Origin: Prorocentrum cordatum
Lineage: Eukaryota > Sar > Dinophyceae > Prorocentrales > Prorocentraceae
Length of the DNA: 64,000 bases
Assembly: GCA_963575745.1 (NCBI GenBank)
Contig: CAUYUJ010000336.1
Location: 312,001-376,000, forward strand
Direction of reading: 5' to 3'
Below the pieces are notes generated by a model. That model worked only from the letters and a program-made list of their open reading frames with translations. It was not told the DNA's origin and made no database searches. The position numbers and the translations under genes were made by a program. Below are positions 57,655 to 64,000 of the stretch, piece by piece (position 1 is the first letter of the stretch; each line of letters opens with the position of its first letter).

Positions 57655-58352
57655 ATGGCCACCGTAGGGGGCGCGGCGGGCGGCGCCGCTGGCGGCGGTC
57701 AAGGCAGCAAGGGGGCCCAGGGGGCTCAAGGCAGCAGGCGCCAGCGGCTGGAGGAGCTCGTCGCGGCCCTCGCCAAATTGGCGATGTCAGACGAGGCGGA
57801 GTTGAGGGCGATGATCGGGGCGGCGGACGACGCGCGGCTGGCGCCATTGCACGCGGCGGCGGCGCAACTCATGCTCGACGAGAACGCGGCCTTCAACGCG
57901 GAGGCGCAGGCGGGGCGCGAGAAGGGGGGGCAGCTTTGGCGGAAGGGAGGGCGGACTTCGAGAAGAAAAAGAAGTTCCACGCTCCACACTTGCGAGTGTT
58001 CAGCGCGCTGATCCAGGGCGCCTCCGCGAAGGGCGAGGGCGCGATGGAGCTGGGGCATGAGAAGATTCCCGCTCAGAAGCATTGGGAGGCCACAGTGATG
58101 AAGGCGGAGAGCCCCGAGCAGCTAGCGGACATGGCCCGCTTCTGCGAGGCCGAGCGTCTGAAGGCAAAGAGGGGCGGGGGTGAGTTGGTCAAAGTTCAGT
58201 TCCTGCTGGCGAGCGAGGCCGACGAGTGCACGGAGCTGCTGCACGCGATTCGGTTCACGCTGAAGCAGGCTGGCGGAGTCAAGGCGATCGGGGGAACGCC
58301 CAGGAGCCTGCTGGCGCGGGAGGCACAGCGGCTGTTGGACGCCGCGAAGTGA
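57655..58352 (+). CDS. hypothetical protein, frame break in a G7 run
   Basis: The ATG at 57655 (context GAGATGGCC) opens a frame with a Gly/Ala/Gln-rich head and RLEELVAALAKLAMSDEAEL, LHAAAAQLMLDENAAFNAEA. At a 7-G run (57924-57930) good coding moves one frame over and continues as DFEKKKKFHAPHLRVFSALI, KHWEATVMKAESPEQLADMA, LLASEADECTELLHAIRFTL and LLAREAQRLLDAAK, to TGA at 58350-58352. The result is a helical, highly charged protein of about 230 residues. Its position just after a LINE suggests an ORF1 of another retroelement, but I recognise no domain. The run could be a sequencing error. Confidence 0.5.
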
Positions 58353-58918
58353 GGGAGAGCCCCCCTCGGGTAAACCAGGGGGTCCACGCTGCTGGACGCG
58401 GCGGGGGTCGTGGGCGCTCCTCCTCTTCTGCTTCGGCGGGCTTCGACTTGCGGCAGAGCGAGCGGGCCATGGCACTCCTGAGGTCAGGGCAGCTTTCGGA
58501 GGATGCGGCCAGGCGCGTACAGGGCCAATCTCCTCCCAACCCTTCTACTGTCATCACTCCTACTGTGATCTCTCCCCCTCCTGGTTTGAGCCCTCCCTCT
58601 CAACCTCCACACACTTGTGTAACATTCATAAATGCCCCCGAAGTGGGACCTGCAGTTGAGTTTCCACGCCTGACCCCTCTCAGAGGTAGAGGTCCCGGAC
58701 GTGGAAAAAGGTGTTGTTCGGAATGCGTGAAGGGAAGTTGTGGCCGCGCGGGGCCTCTACTCTCAGGCGCTCTTAGTGGTGTCACATCATATCCCCTTAA
58801 TGCGAAGTGCCACTCGGGCAAGATGCTCCCTGAGGTTGGTGCTGATAGCGGCGGCCGCTTGGCTGCGCGCCATCAGGGTGCGCGACTGGGCCAGTGTCAG
58901 CCTGCATTGCAGCGCTGA
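58353..58918 (+). CDS. hypothetical Ser/Pro/Gly-rich continuation
   Basis: The frame open to 58918 has coding-like text from about 58365: VNQGVHAAGRGGGRGRSSSS, FDLRQSERAMALLRSGQLSE and a Pro/Ser/Thr stretch to about 58700, then LRGRGPGRGKRCC. It overlaps and follows the preceding ORF in another frame. It may be the second part of the same protein. No domain recognised. Confidence 0.3.
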
Positions 58919-59017
58919 TCAGCGCGCAGGCCACCCGCCAGATGCCTTAGGATAGAAGTAAACCTAGGTCCCACACTCAAGTCAGGCTGGATAGACGGTG
59001 CGGCGCCCCAGGGCTCC

Positions 59018-59068
59018 CTATTCCTATTCCTATTCCTCCTCCTCCTCCTCATGTTTTTTTTTTTTTTG

Positions 59069-59099
<31 letters not shown>

Positions 59100-59180
59100 T
59101 ATCTCTCTCTATTTCTCTTTATCTTTCTCGTTCTCGTTCTCGTTCTCTCTCTCTCTCTCGTTCTCTCTCTCTCTCTCTGT
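59018..59180. repeat. ATTCCT/CTC, T run and CT array
   Basis: CTATTCCTATTCCTATTCCT, CTC triplets, a T run (59053-59065) and a long CT array with GTTCTC variants to 59180. Confidence 0.9.
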
Positions 59181-59199
59181 ATAACTCGCTGTATGTTGC

Positions 59200-59918
59200 A
59201 TACTGTATGAATATGGGTATGTGTGTATGTAAATGTGTACACGGACGTCTTTCCCCGCCACCCTCTGCCACTTGCCCCTGCTCCTGCTCCAGCCCTCCCA
59301 TTCCCTTTTTTTTCCTCCCCGAACCCGTTTTTCTTTATCCCCGTTTGACTCTTCCCCTTGATGGGCAGTGCACCCGTTTTCCTCCTGCTTCTCCCCCGAG
59401 CGGAGTGGAACTGTCTTTAGAAAAAAGGTACGAAACAACAGCGGAAACCACACCTCCTGCCCTCCTCCGCCTGTTCCCCCTCCCTCCCCCCCCGTCTCCC
59501 TGTTTGTGCTCCTCCTCTTCTCTGTCCAGCCACGGGCGCGAAAGTCATGTTCCCTCCTTCCCCTCGCCCCCCCTCTGCCCCTCCCTGCCCCATTGTCCCC
59601 CCGCCCGCCGCGGGAGCGAAGGTGCTGCTCCTCGTCCCCCCTCCCCCCCCCTCCTCCCTACCCCCCCCCTCCCTCTGCCCCTCTCCGACCCGCCCCCCCC
59701 CCCCCGCCCCATCCCCCCCCAAGGGATGCCGCGTAGCCGTTCCAGCAGCGGCGCTGGCGGCGCTGGCCGCGGCGGCGGCCTTGCGCCCGGGTGCGGCCGG
59801 GGCCTTCGCGCCGCCGCCGAGGGCGCTTGGCCGGCGGAGGCCCGGGGATGGCGGCCCGGGGATGGCGGCCCGGGCCGCGGCCACGAAGGGGCGCAGGCAG
59901 TGGCCCGGGCCTCTCGCT
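59200..59918. other. C-rich to GC-rich DNA, no gene supported
   Basis: C runs and CCTCCCC words dominate 59450-59730; the later part gives Ala/Arg-rich frames on both strands. All long frames are compositional. Confidence 0.5.
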
Positions 59919-60149
59919 GCGGGCCTCCTCGAGCAGATGGGGTCGGAGGATCGCGCCGCATCGCCGATGCATCGGCGATGCGATTCGATGGGGAGCCTGA
60001 TTTTCTGCACGCGGACGTCGCCGTTGCATCGCCGACGTCGCGGATGCATCGGTGGTGGATCGGCGATGCGGCGCAATCCTCCGACCCCATTTACTTAGAA
60101 CCCATCTGAGGGGCCTCTACGAGCGCAGGCAGTGACCCAAGCCTCTCGC
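59891..60149. repeat. direct repeat flanking fold-back copy C
   Basis: GCGCAGGCAGTGGCCCGGGC then CTCTCGC (59891-59917) recurs as GCGCAGGCAGTGACCCAAGC then CTCTCGC (60123-60149). The two copies bracket fold-back copy C. Confidence 0.65.
59922..60116. mobile_element. fold-back MITE-like element, copy C
   Basis: GCAGATGGGGTCGGAGGATC (59934-59953) pairs with the reverse complement of GATTGCGCC-type text ending near 60110 (CAATCCTCCGACCCCATTTA). Outer words GGGCCTCCTCGAG and CTGAGGGGCCTC also pair loosely. The interior carries ATCGCCGATGCATCGGCGAT words like copies A and B, plus an insertion (about 59997-60025) absent from the others. Confidence 0.7.
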
Positions 60150-61015
60150 GCATGGGGAAAGAACCATGCGGAGTTGTGCAGCCGATCCCCTTTTCTCGTC
60201 CTTCCGCTGATCCGGGTTTGGAAGCACATGGTGGCCAGCCCAGGATCTCAATTTGCTGACCCGGGCTAGCGGCGCTGACCCCAGTTGGAACGTCCCCGAC
60301 GGGGGGGGGGCGGAGGAGAAAAGCCTCGGACCCGTGGCGACTCGCAATGAACCGCTCTCGAGTTGTTTCGTCATTTTCGTCGTCGGGACCGTCATACTTC
60401 CTTTGATCCAGGACGAAGAACTGGTTCCAGTGATGGGGTCGGGAGGTCCAGAGGAAGGAGGGAAACGCGGAGGAAGAAGGAGGAGGGAAGGAGGAGGATG
60501 GAGGGGGGGCTGAGGACAGGCACTTGTTTTCCCAATCCTTGATGTCCTTGCCCTTTGCTGGCACTGGGACGGGTTTGGCCCCAGCCCTAGCCCAGGTGCA
60601 AACTCATCAGTGCAATCTACAGTCATTGAGATATAGATATGTGTATGCCTACTGCGAAGTAGTTGCACAGAAAGAACCCCCCCTTCTCCCGTATCCGGCC
60701 CGCGATCCTCGATCCTCCCCTCCCTCTTGGCCGACGAGGGCGCTGGCCGCCAGTGACGATGACGATGTCTACGCCAACAGCTCGTCCCTTCCCTCCCCGT
60801 CCCCATCGAATGAAGGATGTGGAGAGGGAGGAGGACCTCTGCGCCTCAGGCAGTGCACCGTGTGTTGTTGAGTTCTGTGGTGCAACATCTCTGTGCTGCC
60901 TACCACCTTCGCCGACTGGTGCAGGCAGGAGCCGCTCGCGCACGTGCATATGCTGCTGCTGCTGCCGCATGCTCTCTATCCTGTAAGTATTATTGTGAAG
61001 GCCTGACGGCCTGTG
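60150..61015. other. unassigned GC-rich DNA
   Basis: It contains a GCTGACCCGGGCTAGCG word (60255-60271) also found inside the insert of LINE 1, GGAGGAAG purine runs (60450-60510) and mixed sequence. No coding signal. Confidence 0.4.
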
Positions 61016-61021
61016 CCGCCG

Positions 61022-61325
61022 ACCCAGAACGACGACGACGACGACCACGACCACGACGACGACGACGACCACGACGACAAAACGACAACGGCAAGCTGAT
61101 GACCCTGCCATAAGCTCGGGACATGGGGCGGGCGGTGGAGGGAAGAGGAGGAGGAGGAGGAGGAGGAGGAGGAGGAGGACAAGGAGGAGGAGGAGGAGGA
61201 GGAGGAGGAGGAGGAGGCAAAGGAAGCGGAGGAGGAGGAGGAGGAGGAGGAGGTGGAGGAGGTGGTAGAGGAGGAGGAGGAGGAGGAGGAGGAGGAGGAG
61301 GAGGAGGAGGAGGAGAGAAAAGCAA
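61022..61325. repeat. ACG triplet run and long GGA array
   Basis: GACGACGACC units (about 61028-61082) and a GGA/GAG triplet array of about 170 bp (61143-61317). They create poly-Gly, poly-Glu, poly-Pro and poly-Ser frames on both strands. Confidence 0.95.
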
Positions 61326-61457
61326 GGGGGAGAAGACAGTACCTTCTCTCGCTCTCTCTCTCTTTCCCCTCTCCCTTTTCAGGTCTGTCTTGAGCTGCGT
61401 GCACCCGTAGATGCGCGCTACGCTAGTGTGTCCTGCTCGGCTGGACCTCTTCATGCG

Positions 61458-61790
61458 ATGCGAGGAGGAGGAGGAGGAGGAGGAGGAGGAGGAGGAGGAG
61501 GAGGAGGAGGAGGAGAGCCGTGTGTCTCCTCGGGGGCGGCCGTTAGGGAGGCGACGGGCTGGGGCCAGGACCAAGGCCGCGGCCGGGGCTGCGGCCGGGG
61601 CCGCGGCCGGGACGGGGGTCGGGGTCGGGGCCGAGGCCGGGGCCGGGGGGCTAAGGCCGTGGCCAGCGGAGCCAGGGGGCCAGGTCTGGGGCCGGGGCTG
61701 GGGGCCAGGGCCGCAGGGCCAGGCCGGGCCAGGACCGGGGCTGGAGCGGGGTCCAAGGCGGGGGCAGGGGTCCTGAGGGGGACCGCCACT
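61458..61790. repeat. GAG array followed by GGGGCCG minisatellite
   Basis: GAG triplets (61463-61516), then about 230 bp of GGGGCCGGGGC / CGGGGTC words (61560-61775). Confidence 0.9.
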
Positions 61791-62044
61791 TTTTCCGCGT
61801 CCTGCGGCTTTTCTTGGCCGCCGAACCGCCCGAGGGGGAGTCGTATCTGCCCTGCAGGACCCCCCCGGGACCCCACCCCAGGGACCCCCCCCTGGCGGGG
61901 AAGGGGTCAAAGGGATAGGGCTTCCCTTCGACTCAATTACAACGTTGCTAAACTACGAGTCGAACGAAAAAGCCTCTTCCACACGCCGACAGGGTCGGCG
62001 GACCCTTCGTAGCGTAGCGACTAGGCTTGAACCCATTTGCCGAT

Positions 62045-62163
62045 CAACCGAGGAGCAGGAGGAGAAGGAGGAGGAAGAGGAGAAGGAGGAGGAGGAGGAA
62101 GGGGAGAAGCGAAAGGATGGATGGAGGAGGAAGAGGAGGAGGAGGAGGAGGAGGAGGTGGAGG
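62045..62163. repeat. GGA/GAA purine array
   Basis: Two blocks of GGAGGA/GAGAAGG triplets separated by a short spacer. Confidence 0.9.
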
Positions 62164-62314
62164 ACCTGTGCAAACCCATTACTCATCGACGATGTTGGAC
62201 TGCACCCTCCCTCCAAGATCCTTCTTCGCAGGCCACGACACGGGGTCATTTCCACAGGGAATTGCCACGTTGGGGGACAACCGTGCGAATACCTTGAAGC
62301 GTGCCAAGACACCG

Positions 62315-62575
62315 TTTTCAGGACTTCACACCAATTTTTGGAATCGAAAGTGCGCGAGGCGAGAGATCATCCACCCTCAATCCGTGAAGCTCTTGCCAAT
62401 GTTTAAACGAATGTGCGCGGCGCTAACGCGAGAGCCACATTTTGAAAACCACCCGCCCTCAACCCATGATACTATCACAAATGTTTAAAACGAATGTGCG
62501 CGGCGCTACGGCGAGAGCCACATTCTGAAAACCGCCCGCCCTCCATCTCTGAAGCTGCTGCCAATCCTTAAGCAT
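62315..62575. repeat. ~84-bp tandem repeat, 3 units
   Basis: AATGTTTAAACGAATGTGCG at about 62398 and AATGTTTAAAACGAATGTGC at about 62481 start two similar units containing GAGAGCCACATT, GAAAACC and CCGCCCTC. A more diverged unit precedes them (GTGCGCGAGGCGAGAGATCA). Confidence 0.75.
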
Positions 62576-62771
62576 CAGAGTCATCAGTGGTGAGGAAGGA
62601 CACGCGTGGAGGGCCAGGCTCCCCGTCTCTGCCCCGCCCCCCCCGCCCTGCCGACGAGGGCGCTGGCCGCCGCCGGCCTCGTCCTCGCCCCGGTGCTCCC
62701 CGGCCCCTGCTTGGCGGCGGGGCCGGAGGAGGGCAAGAGGCCGGCCGCGGTGGGGCACGGCTGAGAGGGCG

Positions 62772-62848
62772 ACGACGTCGACGACGACGACGACGGCGGC
62801 GACGATGACGGCGGCGACGGCGGCGGCGACGGCGACGGCGGCCCCTTT
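62772..62848. repeat. GAC/GGC triplet repeat
   Basis: GACGACGTCGACGACGACGA, then GGCGGCGACGG units. Confidence 0.9.
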
Positions 62849-63222
62849 GCTTCTCAATGCACGTTCGGTTTGATAGGATTTTCCCCCCTCAGGGCATGCC
62901 CCAGCATGTGTTCATATTGGGCCCATACCGTAACACTTCATGCAGCGGGGCCACGAATCCAGAACAGCCCTTCAGAGATCCGTCCCCAGCTTTTCTCCAC
63001 GGATTTTCCTCACCTGGAGCGGTACCGACATGTGTGCGCGACCACGGCGTGCAGGCGGGGAAGCGGGCAATCATATGAACCCACCGCTGGGCATAGGCTT
63101 TGTTGCGTTTCGGGCTCGAAGAAAGTTTGTGGCACGGGTGGGAGGACGAGAGGCAGGGGGGAGGATGACGGAAGGAAGGGGCAAGGAGTGAGAACGCACA
63201 CGTGCGAGACTCCGCGAATCCG
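62849..63222. other. unassigned DNA
   Basis: Moderate GC and short frames only (73 codons at 62857, 118 at 62870). None has a recognisable motif. Confidence 0.4.
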
Positions 63223-63714
63223 TTAATTTTTCTTGACGTTCCGCGCATCCCCACCAGCCCATCCGAAACCGACGCCCAGGCAAGCTGTGACGACAGCCGT
63301 CATCATTCGAAGGAAGAGGAGGATGGATGAGGGAGTAGGCGCGGGCCACTGCGAGGCGGTGAGCCGCGCATCTCCTGCCTGAGACGGGGAAGGGTACGCG
63401 GGTCTTGTGAGCGACTCAAACTCTGCCGTGCAGTCAGCGAGCTTTGCATGCTGCAGGCGTTTGGCCAGATCGGGCGCCACTATTGCAATATCGGATGAGA
63501 ACTGAACGTTGCGTCTTACTTGGGCGAAGTGTTCCAGGACTCTGTCAAGGCAGGCCTTGTAAAGCTGGCCTACGTTTGAAGCCGCGGACCAAGCGACCGT
63601 GGACAGCGCTGACAGGCACTTGGCCAAGGCCCGAGCAGCCGCAGACAAGGAAGGCCCGGTGCGAGCGAGCCCGCGATGCTTTTCTTGGCGGCGCCAGCTA
63701 GGCGAACGCCGCAT
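63223..63714 (-). CDS. hypothetical protein or exon, minus strand
   Basis: A 163-codon frame. Residues 18-105 form a regular amphipathic helical text (LSAAARALAKCLSALSTVAW, SNVGQLYKACLDRVLEHFAQ, IAIVAPDLAKRLQHAKLADC), unlike the repeat-driven frames nearby. Near the C-terminus ILLFLRMMTAVVTACLGVGF could be one membrane segment. Stop at 63223-63225. I recognise no family. It may be an exon, since the upstream part past 63714 has no clear start. Confidence 0.35.
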   Translation of the reverse strand: MRRSPSWRRQEKHRGLARTGPSLSAAARALAKCLSALSTVAWSAASNVGQLYKACLDRVLEHFAQVRRNVQFSSDIAIVAPDLAKRLQHAKLADCTAEFESLTRPAYPSPSQAGDARLTASQWPAPTPSSILLFLRMMTAVVTACLGVGFGWAGGDARNVKKN

Positions 63715-63956
63715 CGAAGGCGCGGGCCCAGGCCGAGGTTCCCAAGCACAGCAGTGAACTTCCGCCTTGTCTTTTTCCTGACCGAGCTATGGATTGTTGG
63801 ACAAAGGTGCGGCAGCATCGTGGTCTTGCCGCGCCGGCCCTGCCGCGCGATACTTCGGCTCGGCCGACCACGCTTCGCATCGCTGCCGAACGTGCGCGAG
63901 CTGCGGCGCGCGGCGATGCACCCCGCGCGGCGGGAGGTCCCGGCGGGGCCGTCCCG

Positions 63957-63957
<1 letters not shown>

Positions 63958-64000
<43 letters not shown>
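63958..64000. repeat. terminal poly-T (43 nt)
   Basis: The window ends in an uninterrupted T run. It may be a real homopolymer or the edge of a poorly assembled stretch. Confidence 0.9.

Noticed and set aside
59545-60109. Frames with IADASAMR or MHRRC text near the fold-back elements
   Set aside because: Created by GATGCATCGGCGATG palindromes on both strands; the same text appears at copies A and B.
60990-61910. 306-codon minus-strand Pro/Ser-rich frame
   Set aside because: Driven by GGA, ACG and GGGGCCG simple repeats.

Overview
This window looks like nuclear DNA of a dinoflagellate; the genus cannot be named from sequence alone. Three things point there. Two near-perfect copies of the dinoflagellate spliced leader (DinoSL) lie in the DNA at 4921-4940 and 30178-30198. 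The background is GC-rich and packed with minisatellites and CTC/CT/GGA microsatellites. The retroelements (LINEs and a Ty1/copia-type element whose Gag carries CCCH zinc fingers) are of the kind that dominates dinoflagellate genomes. I see no bacterial operon, organelle gene, rRNA, tRNA or CRISPR array.

Layout. 1-4.9 kb: GC-rich DNA with weak coding fragments, a CAT-type repeat, one candidate exon and a fold-back element. 4.9-11.1 kb: a DinoSL relic followed by a degenerate LINE (ORF1-like coiled coil, endonuclease, reverse transcriptase, C-terminal Cys/His tail), split by a GC-rich insert at about 6.5-7.85 kb. 11.1-35.3 kb: mostly satellites, including a 64-bp array at 22.3-23.3, a 10-bp array at 24.2-24.5, a palindrome-centred ~275-bp array at 24.9-27.1, a ~102-bp array at 27.8-29.8 and a ~153-bp array. 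The ~153-bp array is interrupted by a DinoSL-tagged segment holding a broken SGNH-hydrolase-like retrogene (30.18-31.47 kb). 35.7-57.35 kb: a second LINE cut just after its RT catalytic YADD by an 18.1-kb LTR element (38,062-56,138). 57.4-64 kb: a hypothetical ORF with a frame break in a G7 run, a third fold-back copy, more microsatellites and a terminal poly-T.

The central object is the 18.1-kb LTR element. It has ~195-bp LTRs, a coiled-coil/CCCH Gag, then protease, integrase, reverse transcriptase and RNase H in Ty1/copia order, up to about 47.1 kb. Between RNase H and the 3' LTR lie a further ~8.8 kb of pol-like, lower-GC coding DNA. It includes a domain that I read as a KptA/Tpt1-like (RNA 2'-phosphotransferase / ADP-ribosyltransferase fold) lobe at about 51.54-51.87 kb, a CxxC...CxxC zinc-ribbon protein and a GC-rich 3' module. 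The flanking LINE is colinear on both sides, so the ends of the element are well fixed and the extra DNA lies inside it. Frameshifts and in-frame stops show that this copy is dead.

Limits: all alignments, counts and domain calls were made by eye. ORFs inside tandem repeats were not called as genes.
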